Part shown: positions 7,422 to 14,178 of the stretch, piece after piece
How the letters are laid out: each line of letters begins with the position of its first letter
Numbering within the stretch: the stretch's first letter is position 1
Origin: a virus
Length of the DNA: 30,977 nt
Strand: one strand, 5' to 3'
Virus record (IMG/VR): IMGVR_UViG_3300033141_001476
Span: 1-30,977 of that record
The notes under the pieces: generated by a model
What the model saw: the letters and a program-made list of their open reading frames with translations, nothing else
Told to the model about the DNA's origin: nothing
Database searches by the model: none
Position numbers and translations under genes: made by a program

Positions 7422-8081
7422 TTATTGCTCCAACAATCTTTTAAGATTATCTTTGACTTTAACTGTGGTTATTTCCTTTAATGCTTTAACCAGCATAGCA
7501 ATTTTTAAAGGGTCAGGCTCTGGCAATTTATGTCCCTTACTATCAGCCCCGACACTCACGAATTCAGGTTTAATATCACTAATCCAACGTATCATCACTT
7601 CCATATCAAAGTTCATAATCGGCTCTATGCTTATCATCTTGGGCAGAGGCAAATCTATCATTGCGAGCATCCTTGCTTCTGGTAACGGGGCTTGACTTAC
7701 CTTATAGTCCCTATTAGTTTCTATGGTCGTACCAAGAACAGTATCGTCGGGGAAAAAGCCAAGCCACTTATTGAAACGGGCGGGGTTTTTTGACTGAAAC
7801 AAATATTTATTGTAAACATCATTATCTCGGCAGTGTTTCAATGCCCTTGATGTCCACTCAGTAGGCACAGCTTCTGCCCAAGCATCAGTTGAACTCCCCA
7901 CAAAGATAAAGTTGTTATGCCCTAGTTTAGTATTCATTTCCTTTTCAACAAATCTTAAATCACCTTGCGGATATACTTTCATATAACAATAAGAACAATC
8001 GTGGGGGCATTTACCCCTTATCGGGTTGAACGTGTGAGTTATCCACGGATACATATCACCCTTCTGTTTATTTAATCCCAT
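7422..8081 (-). CDS. DUF5131 radical-SAM-like phage protein (Gp37/Gp68 type)
   Basis: A 219-aa protein. Near the N-terminus it has NPIRGKCPHDCSYCYM, a CX3CX2C cluster (Cys25, Cys29, Cys32) as in radical SAM enzymes. Next come FIFVGSSTDAWAE and later VLGTTIETNRDY, LPLPKMISIEPIM and EFVSVGADSKG, which match the DUF5131 (phage Gp37/Gp68) family. The usual length of that family is somewhat greater, so this is a compact member. Radical SAM chemistry is known for the fold, but the substrate of DUF5131 proteins is not. It is in the early operon, two bases downstream of an HTH-like gene. Confidence 0.85.
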   Translation of the reverse strand: MGLNKQKGDMYPWITHTFNPIRGKCPHDCSYCYMKVYPQGDLRFVEKEMNTKLGHNNFIFVGSSTDAWAEAVPTEWTSRALKHCRDNDVYNKYLFQSKNPARFNKWLGFFPDDTVLGTTIETNRDYKVSQAPLPEARMLAMIDLPLPKMISIEPIMNFDMEVMIRWISDIKPEFVSVGADSKGHKLPEPDPLKIAMLVKALKEITTVKVKDNLKRLLEQ

Positions 8082-8083
8082 TT

Positions 8084-8377
8084 CTACCTCCTTACTAGAT
8101 AATCCATAACCTTATTCTTGACTGAATAATACGCACTCTCAATGTCTTTATAGGGTGCTTCAAGCATCTCATTTATCTTATCTAAGCCGTATCCATCCAG
8201 GTATCTTAAACGAAATACCCTCTCTCCCAATTTACCCAGTTTTTTAAGGGCAAAGTCGAATTCTATATTTTTCTCAGCCTGCGGAATAAATGGTGCTGTA
8301 TAGCGAGTTCCCCTGGCACGAATAGCATCTACTCCTCTATAAGAAAAGGTCTCTTCTACTTGCTCTTTAGTCCACAT
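8084..8377 (-). CDS. sigma-region-4-like HTH protein
   Basis: A 97-aa protein. The C-terminal half has the pattern of a sigma-70 region 4 / ArpU-type helix-turn-helix (GERVFRLRYLDGYGLDKINEML, then a recognition-like helix IESAYYSVKNKVMDYL). The N-terminal half includes WTKEQVEETFSYRGVDAIRA. It could be a phage late-gene or early regulator. The HTH reading is by pattern and the second helix is not canonical. It sits two bases before the DUF5131 gene. Confidence 0.55.
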   Translation of the reverse strand: MWTKEQVEETFSYRGVDAIRARGTRYTAPFIPQAEKNIEFDFALKKLGKLGERVFRLRYLDGYGLDKINEMLEAPYKDIESAYYSVKNKVMDYLVRR

Positions 8378-8388
8378 TATTTACCACT

Positions 8389-8679
8389 TCATTGCCCCAA
8401 CAGGGTATTCTCTCTATGCGAGTTGATTTCTTTGACGAAGCATAATCTGGTATAGCACTTATCACACAGCCCTTGATTGCGAGTAAACTCTTCATCGGAT
8501 ATAATTTCCTCGCACTTCATACATCTCTGCTCCATTTTATCCTCCACCCAATAAACGCAACAAGGATAAATACAACCCTTGATATATTCGCCTTGACTTA
8601 CTTTGTGAATACGGTGCTGCTTCCCACAATCTGGGCAAATAGCAGTTGTCTTGGATTTTCTTACAGCTTTTATTGTCAT
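8389..8679 (-). CDS. double zinc-ribbon protein
   Basis: A 96-aa protein. It has two Cys clusters: CPDCGKQH with a later CIYPCC, and CMKCEE with CDKC, predicting two zinc-binding knuckles. The ATG at 8679 is preceded by an unusual run of nine G instead of a normal RBS. Inside, in frame, an ATG at about residue 49 (before EQRCMKC) is preceded by GGAGG at good spacing, so a separate C-terminal zinc-ribbon protein may also be made. Role unknown; probably nucleic-acid or protein binding. Confidence 0.6.
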   Translation of the reverse strand: MTIKAVRKSKTTAICPDCGKQHRIHKVSQGEYIKGCIYPCCVYWVEDKMEQRCMKCEEIISDEEFTRNQGLCDKCYTRLCFVKEINSHRENTLLGQ

Positions 8680-8683
8680 TCTG

Positions 8684-8692
8684 CCCCCCCCC
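8684..8692 (-). promoter_or_regulatory. G9 tract acting as ribosome-binding site
   Basis: Nine consecutive G (C on the plus strand) lie 4-12 bases before ATG 8679, where the Shine-Dalgarno sequence should be. It is the longest G homopolymer I noticed here. Length change in such a tract would alter translation, or the tract could be an assembly artefact. Confidence 0.4.
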
Positions 8693-8710
8693 TAAAATTC
8701 TTCATCACCC

Positions 8711-8956
8711 TCATAGCCCCATATCTACAGACATTTTATCGTGAATTTCCCTAAGTGTTTCTGCTAGCCACTTCACACTAGGAGGTTCACCATAAGCGTA
8801 ACTATTTGGCTTTAATCTATCCTCAAATGTTTCCGCCATTATACGGATACGGTTTTGTGCCCAACCTAAAACAGTGTAGGCTTTGTATAAATCCTTGATG
8901 CGTTGTTCAGTAGTATAGATGTCAAATACCTCCTCACCACAATTAGGACATTTCAT
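8711..8956 (-). CDS. zinc-knuckle plus helical protein
   Basis: An 81-aa protein starting MKCPNCGEEVFD, giving one CPNC knuckle, then long helices (RIKDLYKAYTVLGWAQNRIRIMAETF, WLAETLREIHDKM). The second Cys pair needed for a full ribbon is missing, so it may dimerise or bind no metal. A GAAAGGAGAAGAGA RBS precedes the ATG. No named family. Confidence 0.6.
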   Translation of the reverse strand: MKCPNCGEEVFDIYTTEQRIKDLYKAYTVLGWAQNRIRIMAETFEDRLKPNSYAYGEPPSVKWLAETLREIHDKMSVDMGL

Positions 8957-8980
8957 TCTCTTCTCCTTTCAGTATATTTA

Positions 8981-9187
8981 TTACCACTTAATTCTCCGCT
9001 TTATCTCAGCCTTTGTAATAGGGCAGGGGCGTTCATCCCCGTGTCCCATATCACAAGCCCACTCTACCAAATCTATTAACATTTCATTAGCAGTATCAAC
9101 CCCCAAGTCCATACCATATCTTCTTAGATGGTCTGTTATCAGAGGGACAGCGCTATTAGCCTTAAACATTACTTTAGGTTTATTCAT
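8981..9187 (-). CDS. hypothetical protein
   Basis: A 68-aa protein. ATG 9187 overlaps the stop of the methyltransferase gene. Helical; contains DHLRRYGMDLGVDTANEMLIDLVEW and a CDMGHGDERPCP stretch. It begins MNKPK, the same five residues and nearly the same stop/start junction as the methyltransferase upstream. Function unknown; coupling to the methyltransferase suggests co-expression. Confidence 0.55.
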   Translation of the reverse strand: MNKPKVMFKANSAVPLITDHLRRYGMDLGVDTANEMLIDLVEWACDMGHGDERPCPITKAEIKRRIKW

Positions 9188-9833
9188 CTACCGTTCCTTG
9201 CTTTACAGCTTTCATTAAATACTTACCCATGTATTCTGTATAGGCTGGCGGGATTGCCTCACTAGCCTCATCTTTATCCATCCAGTCTAATAGTTTGTGT
9301 TTTACCTCTTGTGCTTTTCTTAACCTGCTGCCAAACATACGCCCAGCCGTTAAGGTTTTATGGTCTTTATGTTTTGGCTGCCACCACAAGAAGTTGGTTT
9401 CAAATAGTCGCTGGAAATAGAAGGGCAAATCAAACATACATCCACAGAGCAAACCAGCATCCATTCCGTGCTCTGATATTTTGCGAGTCTCTAGTTGCTT
9501 ACAGCCCACTCTAGCCCGCTTCACATTTTCTATAACATAAGGTTTGCCAGTAGCCTGAAGCATTAAGCGGGTAGGTAATATCAATAATGGGTATTCCTTA
9601 TCGGCAAGCCAGGGGAGATTAGCAGTAGCACTATAACCTTGGCAGGGCGGGCTTGCGTGGTAAGCATCGTATCCATCAAGAGGAAACTCTAGAGCATCAG
9701 CTTGATAGAACTTGAAGGGATAATGTGGCTGGGGTTTAATATCCACACCCTCAACTTCAAATCCAGCTCTATGATATCCCATACTCGCCCCGCCAGCACC
9801 ACAGAATAAGTCCAGTAATTTGGGTTTATTCAT
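9180..9833 (-). CDS. DNA (cytosine-5) methyltransferase, short phage type
   Basis: A 217-aa protein. Motif I is LDLFCGAGGAS (residues 7-17, AdoMet binding). Motif IV is SPPCQGYS with the catalytic Cys64. Motif VI is VIENVK (residues 100-105). A motif-X-like AIPPAYTEYMG lies near the end. The usual large target-recognition domain between motifs VIII and IX is reduced, so specificity may be short or relaxed. Expected action: methylation of cytosine C5 in phage DNA, protecting against host restriction. No cognate endonuclease is adjacent. Both ends overlap neighbouring genes by a few bases. Confidence 0.9.
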   Translation of the reverse strand: MNKPKLLDLFCGAGGASMGYHRAGFEVEGVDIKPQPHYPFKFYQADALEFPLDGYDAYHASPPCQGYSATANLPWLADKEYPLLILPTRLMLQATGKPYVIENVKRARVGCKQLETRKISEHGMDAGLLCGCMFDLPFYFQRLFETNFLWWQPKHKDHKTLTAGRMFGSRLRKAQEVKHKLLDWMDKDEASEAIPPAYTEYMGKYLMKAVKQGTVDE

Positions 9834-10191
9834 ACAGAACCATCAACCCCCTCTCCGTTGCTACTTCAAGCTCTCTCTTAGCACCATTACTTTGTTCCCA
9901 GCCCCTGAGCATTATAATCGCATCACAGAACTCCAGGAATCTCAGGGCACCCTTCAGCCATACCCCATCGGGCAAGCTGGAAAAGACATCAAAGTAAGCA
10001 GTGTTGTTTATTGGCGAGAAAACAGCCCAACCCAACTCCCACAATCTAACGGAAACCCTAGTAGCATGCCATACATTCTCAACTTTCCTTGCTTCAGTCT
10101 TTGCCCGATAGGGACCCGCCACATAAATCATCCTCCCTTCACCCATTGGAATTTTAGGTTTCTCATCCCCCTGTTTAGACTGAGTTGTCAT
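9826..10191 (-). CDS. DUF4406 / nucleoside-deoxyribosyltransferase-like protein
   Basis: A 121-aa protein. The order MIYVAGPYRA, then an Asn/Ala-rich helix, LGWAVFSPINNT, then FCDAIIMLRGWEQSNGAKRELEVA follows DUF4406 proteins, which share the nucleoside 2-deoxyribosyltransferase fold; the GW..S.G...E motif carries the catalytic-type Glu. In phages such genes sit among nucleotide or DNA metabolism genes, as here between a methyltransferase and a phosphoesterase. ATG overlaps the phosphoesterase stop. The fold call is good; substrate unknown. Confidence 0.8.
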   Translation of the reverse strand: MTTQSKQGDEKPKIPMGEGRMIYVAGPYRAKTEARKVENVWHATRVSVRLWELGWAVFSPINNTAYFDVFSSLPDGVWLKGALRFLEFCDAIIMLRGWEQSNGAKRELEVATERGLMVLYE

Positions 10192-10909
10192 TTCCTCTTC
10201 TTACCTCCACTCCCCCAGACTTTCCCACCATACATAAATCGTCTGTTGATAACCTGTATTTGCTCCACCCAAAACCTGCTTTTGGTAAAGTGAACCAACG
10301 AAAAGGCTTGTTGCCAATCAGGGTTTTGTTTCCAGTCTGGATGAAGGGAGCAGAGACACCCATTTTCCCACCAGCCCCAGACCCCAAACCTATTTGTCTT
10401 AGGTGAACTCCCCCACCTGTGTGAGTGTCCACACATTCCGCAACCACCGTGTTTATCAAACATCCCCCTGGCGGTATAGCCAGCGTGTGCCCTAATCATA
10501 TCTCCGTGAGTTACCACAAACACACCGTTGATAAGCAGCCCCTCTTCATATCCGATATGCTCTATGTCATATTCCTGTAGGTCAAATAATTTTTCCACCT
10601 TAAGACATCTTAGGGAAGACAATGCTCTTGAGTTACTCCATAGGTATTTCCGCAACCTATCCTCGTGGTTGCCATCTTCCTGTATCATTCTAGTATTAGG
10701 CAATAAAGCCCTTTGCCTCTTGAACATATTAGTGGTAGAGTCAAGGTCTTTTTGTAAGTGGTTAAGTCATTAAGGTCTCCAGCGTAAACAACCAGGTCGG
10801 GTTGTAACTCAGCTAAAAATAACTCCACTTCCCTCAAGGCTCGCTGGTCTTGAAAGGGGTTATGCGTGTCATTCAATACAGCCATTGTCCCCTGAAATTT
10901 AATATCCAT
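10188..10909 (-). pseudogene. calcineurin-like metallophosphoesterase, frameshifted
   Basis: Two frames together make one metallophosphoesterase. The first (from ATG 10909) has NDTH (Asp14, His16) and YAGDLND. The second (readable from about 10770 down to 10188) has DGNHEDRL, THGD and GHSH. These are the metal-binding boxes of calcineurin-like enzymes in the right order. The frame changes near a five-T run (10749-10753); one extra base there would join ...TYKKDLDSTTNMFKRQ. The spacer between GDLND and the second part also looks short compared with family members as I know them, so a small out-of-frame deletion is possible. Mutation, assembly error or recoding cannot be told apart here. The slip site (C AAA AAG) is only a partial match to -1 slippery heptamers. 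Confidence 0.75.
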
Positions 10910-10914
10910 CTATC

Positions 10915-11007
10915 CTACCTCCCTAATAAATGCCAGGCCGCAACTAAAAGTATAACCACCGCTCCTATCAATATCCCAACAACATAGATACTGATTGCCT
11001 CAATCAT
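10915..11007 (-). CDS. 30-aa single-span membrane peptide
   Basis: ATG 11007, GGGGATATAA upstream, immediately after the previous TAA. Nearly the whole peptide is one hydrophobic helix (ISIYVVGILIGAVVILLVAA) with a short basic end (WHLLGR). A small phage membrane peptide of unknown role; supported by packing and hydrophobicity. Confidence 0.5.
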   Translation of the reverse strand: MIEAISIYVVGILIGAVVILLVAAWHLLGR

Positions 11008-11109
11008 TTATATCCCCGTATATGTAATCTCTGTTGGATACAAGGCAAACGTAACCCAATTTACCCCTTCATCTATCCTATACCATATCCAAACAATTTC
11101 CTTTTTCAT
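11008..11109 (-). CDS. 33-aa hypothetical protein
   Basis: ATG 11109 overlaps the upstream TGA (ATGA) and its TAA directly abuts the next ATG. The sequence is beta-prone and aromatic (EIVWIWYRIDEGVNWVTFAL), ending TEITYTGI. No family recognised; the gap-free arrangement is the main support. Confidence 0.45.
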   Translation of the reverse strand: MKKEIVWIWYRIDEGVNWVTFALYPTEITYTGI

Positions 11110-11534
11110 TCTAACCCCCATTCCTTTAGCTTGGCTTGCCACTCCCTAAGAATGTCATCTGATAGGCTACCCCACAAATTCCAATCTTCTATCCACTCTA
11201 CCACTTCCCCTATCCCTAATTTTCTTCCCGTTTTTACACCCTTCTGGAAGTTTAAGTAGTCAGGGTTGTAGACAAACTCGGAATCCCTCTGTTTGTATCC
11301 CGCTTTCCTTCCATCTTCAAATACAGCTTGTTCTCTATCCCACGGTTCGCCCATACTCTCTTGCCCAGCCTTAAAGGATATTTCCGCTTGGGCTTCCAGT
11401 AACCCGCTCAAATCCCATTCCTTTTCTCTAATGGTAATGGGATTATCCAAATCCCCAACTTCATAGCTTTCTGTATAGCTATACTCATCCACAATTGGTT
11501 TGGTTATTTTTATCACTGTATCACGCCAATCCAT
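11106..11534 (-). CDS. hypothetical protein
   Basis: A 142-aa, acidic, Trp-rich protein with helical segments (LSGLLEAQAEISFKAGQ, QKGVKTGRKLGIGEVVEWIEDW) and a C-terminal amphipathic helix (LREWQAKLKEWG). It resembles the many 'early helical' proteins of phages without a named family. The start overlaps the TAA of the small upstream gene (TAATG). Confidence 0.6.
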   Translation of the reverse strand: MDWRDTVIKITKPIVDEYSYTESYEVGDLDNPITIREKEWDLSGLLEAQAEISFKAGQESMGEPWDREQAVFEDGRKAGYKQRDSEFVYNPDYLNFQKGVKTGRKLGIGEVVEWIEDWNLWGSLSDDILREWQAKLKEWGLE

Positions 11535-11659
11535 TATTTGCCCTCCAATTCTTTGATAGCCTCCAACACAATCCTCACTTCCGCCTCCTTGAATACTGTA
11601 ACATACCCCCTTCTCTTACAGATAGCATTGGCTTGTTTGGTAACTTCCTCAGCTTCCAC
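11534..11659 (-). CDS. 41-aa helical hypothetical protein
   Basis: GTG 11659 with GAGG seven bases upstream, inside the end of ninG; TAA overlaps the next ATG. Sequence is one amphipathic helix pair (VTKQANAICKRRGY, EVRIVLEAIKELEGK). No family recognised; supported by overlaps on both ends. Confidence 0.5.
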   Translation of the reverse strand: MEAEEVTKQANAICKRRGYVTVFKEAEVRIVLEAIKELEGK

Positions 11660-12062
11660 TTTCCAACCTCTTTATCTTTTCCTTTAGGCTGTCTATTAGT
11701 TCCTCAAGTTCTGTTATGGTGAATTTCTTGTCCTGTCTGCTCTCTTCCTCCAGTTCTTCATCAGCACCTTCCCCATACATTGCGATAATCCGCCTTCTGT
11801 ATTCCAATGTATTGCCGTGAAGGTTGATGTTACAGTTATAACATTGTGCGTGAGTCCCCTTCTCTGAAAATAGATTGGCATTGTGCCTACCTGCTATGAA
11901 ATGCCCCGCCTGAAGGAGCTTAAAGTGATACCTCTTCCCACAGGTTATACAAAGCCCAAAAGAAGCACACCCTGTTGTTTTCAAGCAATCCCTTAAACGG
12001 ATATACCTTGAGAAGAGAACCCAGGCTTTCTTTTTCAGACTAGATATTGTCTTCTTCTTCAT
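11649..12062 (-). CDS. ninG: NinG/Rap-like recombination nuclease
   Basis: A 137-aa protein matching lambda NinG (Rap): AWVLFSRYIRLRDCL, CITCGK (Cys38, Cys41), LQAGHFIAGRHN (His54, His60), HAQCYNCN (Cys74, Cys77) and LHGN, which together form an HNH-type zinc-nuclease core. The C-terminal 40 residues are an acidic coiled coil (ELEELIDSLKEKIKRLE). In lambda, Rap is a structure-specific endonuclease acting on branched recombination intermediates in Red-dependent recombination. Here it lies among replication genes, consistent with that role. The length is shorter than lambda NinG because the N-terminal region is reduced. Confidence 0.88.
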   Translation of the reverse strand: MKKKTISSLKKKAWVLFSRYIRLRDCLKTTGCASFGLCITCGKRYHFKLLQAGHFIAGRHNANLFSEKGTHAQCYNCNINLHGNTLEYRRRIIAMYGEGADEELEEESRQDKKFTITELEELIDSLKEKIKRLESGS

Positions 12063-12078
12063 AACTTTATATCACTCC

Positions 12079-12276
12079 CTACTTCGTTGCCCTGAATAAG
12101 TGTTGCCTTTCGGGAGTTGGCTCAATGATTAGGTTTCCCTCTTTCATTGCTGTAACTATTCCCAATGGCGTAGTAAGCAATCTATCTCCAGAATAATACT
12201 TTGTCCCTAGTGCTAATTCACCTTTCACAGCATCAATAATCAGGATTGCCTTCTCTAATGCTTCCACATTATACAT
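12079..12276 (-). CDS. hypothetical protein
   Basis: A 65-aa protein starting at ATG 12276. Helical N-terminus (NVEALEKAILIIDAVKGELAL), then beta (YYSGDRLLTTPLGIVTAM), ending basic. No recognised family. It lies two bases after the frameshifted gene upstream and before ninG. Confidence 0.5.
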   Translation of the reverse strand: MYNVEALEKAILIIDAVKGELALGTKYYSGDRLLTTPLGIVTAMKEGNLIIEPTPERQHLFRATK

Positions 12277-12278
12277 TT

Positions 12279-12486
12279 CTACCCCCTAAAGTTCCATATC
12301 ACTCTCCACTCCAAATTCCTAGTATCTGATATTAAGTTAATTGTGGCTGCTATAGCCTCCTCACAATTGGAGCAAATACCCTCTAGTTCCTTCAACTTAT
12401 CCGCTAGCCCCCTAGGAACTTGGTTAATAGGATACAACTCCCTTGTGCCTCCTCATAGTTATACCATACGACAATTCTGTCTTCAT
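12279..12486 (-). pseudogene. 69-aa protein interrupted by two apparent 1-base deletions
   Basis: The intact part is readable from TTG 12437 (YPINQVPRGLADKLKELEG, then a CSNC knuckle, then WRVIWNFRG). In another frame just upstream is DRIVVWYNYEEAQG, which has no start codon of its own. Adding one A after ATG 12486 and one G in the GGG run near 12443 gives a continuous 69-residue protein from ATG 12486. Alternatively TTG 12437, eight or more bases after AGGAGG, starts a 52-aa protein and the upstream part is leftover. I favour the broken-gene reading because both halves look protein-like. Confidence 0.45.
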
Positions 12487-12490
12487 AACT

Positions 12491-12676
12491 CTACTTCATT
12501 GCCCTGTAGAATTCCTCTATTTGTTTCGGCGTTTTGCCTTCCAGTCTCATAATTACAACCATCTCAAATGCCTCAGGGTCAAACTTTAATAGCCACTTAT
12601 GCTTACCACAGAAGTAATACCCGTAATCATTCGCCTTAGCATCCCTACCACAGACAAGACAAACCTTATTTTCCAT
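12491..12676 (-). CDS. zinc-ribbon miniprotein
   Basis: A 61-aa protein. CLVCGRDAKAND followed by FCGKH (three Cys plus His) forms a zinc knuckle in the first 30 residues. The rest is helical (EAFEMVVIMRLEGKTPKQIEEFYRAM), with an HTH-like look at KTPKQIEEF. GAAAGGAGAAGGGG precedes ATG 12676. Function unknown; possibly a small DNA-binding regulator. Confidence 0.6.
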   Translation of the reverse strand: MENKVCLVCGRDAKANDYGYYFCGKHKWLLKFDPEAFEMVVIMRLEGKTPKQIEEFYRAMK

Positions 12677-12714
12677 CCCCTTCTCCTTTCAGCATATATT
12701 ATCTACATATCTCT

Positions 12715-12954
12715 CTAAAATAACCTCTTCTGGGCTACAACAGCCGTTAGAAAACCCGGGAAGCAGTCATTGATTTGTTTCTCGCAGCATTCAGAGACCC
12801 ACCATTCTTTCTTATCATCATTCCACTCTCGCAAATGAGAGGGTATAGTCTCCTTAAGTCTCTGAATTGTGTCAGGGTCATAAGCAAACGATAACCAATA
12901 GCCAGCCTTGCCTTGTGAGCTACCACCCTTAACCCAAGTCCTTAAATTGCTCAT
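12715..12954 (-). CDS. HARP-like single-domain protein
   Basis: About 79 aa. The pattern WLSFAYDPDTIQRLKETIP, REWNDDKKEWWVS is the 'F-YDP..I..IK..P...R.W....K.W.V' block found at the N-terminus of many phage and SMARCAL1-type helicases (HARP-like), here without any helicase attached. I choose ATG 12954 because a promoter -10 at 12976-12981 would start transcription close to the alternative ATG at 12969, leaving no leader for it, whereas 12954 has a GGGGAAT sequence upstream. A DNA-annealing or ssDNA-related role is a guess from the domain. Confidence 0.55.
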   Translation of the reverse strand: MSNLRTWVKGGSSQGKAGYWLSFAYDPDTIQRLKETIPSHLREWNDDKKEWWVSECCEKQINDCFPGFLTAVVAQKRLF

Positions 12955-12975
12955 ATCTCTATTCCCCATTCTCTT

Positions 12976-13004
12976 ATTATACCATATTCAGATTAGATAG
13001 TCAA
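12976..13004 (-). promoter_or_regulatory. sigma70 promoter, extended -10
   Basis: TTGACT (12999-13004) and TATAAT (12976-12981) are separated by 17 bases, with TGG before the -10 (extended). The block AATATGGTATAAT is identical to those of the promoters at 17923-17951 and 21570-21598. It lies in the 40-base gap downstream of the ATPase gene and would drive the genes from 12954 leftwards. Confidence 0.8.
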
Positions 13005-13009
13005 ACCTT

Positions 13010-14032
13010 TTACTTATCAACATATTTCACACCTAGGCATCTATCACACCGACCACCCTTAGTATAACCCTGCCCTCTACAGTCAGGGCATTTCTTGACT
13101 TCACGAAAGTTCATTATCTGCGTGCCATTATTGATTATAGTATAGGCATAAGTCTTTCCTACTATCGGGGAAGTCTTTTCCTTACACCCCTTTATGGTTA
13201 AGAGTATATCGTCTTCGAAGTCCCCAAATCCATCTAAGAGAATTTCAAGGTCAGAGAAGTCTCTAACAAACTGACCGCCTCTAGGGTTAATAGCTCCTTC
13301 GCCTTTTTGGAGAGCAACAATAGCAATGCCTCTTCCCAAGTTAGACTTTATGTCTTCTAGCACCTTACTTATTTCATATAATTGGTTGGCATCTAGGTTA
13401 ATCCAGTCTATAATATTTATTCTGTCCTTTACAATGTGTTCGGCATAATCACCCTTCACTGGTAAGAGTGTAAACTTATCGTATCCTGCTTCATCAGTCC
13501 ACTCCACCCATTCCCTCATAGTATCAAGTCTATTAAAAAACCTAGCCGATGGCTCGTATTCCTCCTTGCCATTCTCAGACGGGACTAACTGTGTATATTC
13601 GTTACCCATAAGTACGGGGTTTTTATCTATATTCATAGCAGTAAACAGAAGGCATAGCAGTGTTTTGCTTTTGCTCTTAACACCACCCAAGGTAATTAAG
13701 TCGCCCTCACGAACAACCACAGAGTCAGCAAATAACATCTCCATTTGTGTTTCTGCATCTTGGGGAAATCTCAAATCAAACCTCGGATGTCTTTCTCTGC
13801 CGGGGGCGAACACTCTTACAGGCTTAACCTGAGTAATAACCTTGTACTCACCCCTGCCTCCAGCTTTTACTATTTTTTGCTCTGCTAACTGAAACATAAT
13901 ATTGCGGATTGCGTCAAATGACTTAGTCCCAGGCAGTATGTTAAACTCAGCCCTTAATTCTCTGAGTGTAATCTTCCGCCCCTGTATTTTGCTAAGAAAT
14001 TCCCTAACTTCTTGTGTGCTAATTTCAGACAT
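13010..14032 (-). CDS. replicative RecA/DnaB-type ATPase with winged helix and zinc ribbon
   Basis: A 340-aa protein. Residues 1-70 look like a winged helix (ITLRELRAEFNI, FDAIRNIMFQLAEQKIVKAGGRGEYKV). Residues about 100-300 are a RecA-like ATPase of the DnaB/RepA/AAA_25 kind: Walker A-like GGVKSKSKT (116-124), LMGNEY (141-146), Walker B-like INIIDWINLD (205-214) and IAIVALQKGEG (236-246). Residues 315-332 form a CPDCRGQG...CDRC zinc ribbon. In Walker A the second conserved Gly is Ser122. It probably loads or unwinds at the phage origin, and repeats lie directly upstream. AGGAGAAGTA precedes the ATG. A helicase or initiator role is inferred. Confidence 0.75.
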   Translation of the reverse strand: MSEISTQEVREFLSKIQGRKITLRELRAEFNILPGTKSFDAIRNIMFQLAEQKIVKAGGRGEYKVITQVKPVRVFAPGRERHPRFDLRFPQDAETQMEMLFADSVVVREGDLITLGGVKSKSKTLLCLLFTAMNIDKNPVLMGNEYTQLVPSENGKEEYEPSARFFNRLDTMREWVEWTDEAGYDKFTLLPVKGDYAEHIVKDRINIIDWINLDANQLYEISKVLEDIKSNLGRGIAIVALQKGEGAINPRGGQFVRDFSDLEILLDGFGDFEDDILLTIKGCKEKTSPIVGKTYAYTIINNGTQIMNFREVKKCPDCRGQGYTKGGRCDRCLGVKYVDK

Positions 14033-14047
14033 TACTTCTCCTAAACT

Positions 14048-14142
14048 AACAACGCTAACAACTATACAACCATGCCAACGCTAAACAACTTTGCTCATAG
14101 CTAATAAACAACGCAAACAACGCTTTTATAGCTATCGTTGTT
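14048..14142. repeat. iteron-like repeats upstream of the ATPase gene
   Basis: The word CAACGC recurs at 14050-14055, 14076-14081, 14109-14114 and 14118-14123, each flanked by AAC-type sequence (AACAACGCTAACAAC, CCAACGCTAAACAAC, AACAACGCAAACAAC). An inverted AACAACG copy lies at 14136-14142. The 146-base gap is AT-rich and has no convincing ORF. It may be a replication origin or an operator for the winged-helix ATPase encoded next to it. Confidence 0.6.
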
Positions 14143-14178
14143 ACCCTATATATAATAGTATATTTCTTTAAGAGTGTA

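Noticed and set aside
10749-10757. Programmed -1 frameshift in the metallophosphoesterase
   Set aside because: The slip site C AAA AAG is not a full X XXY YYZ heptamer, the spacer between halves looks short, and several other genes show similar breaks, making indel error or deletion simpler.
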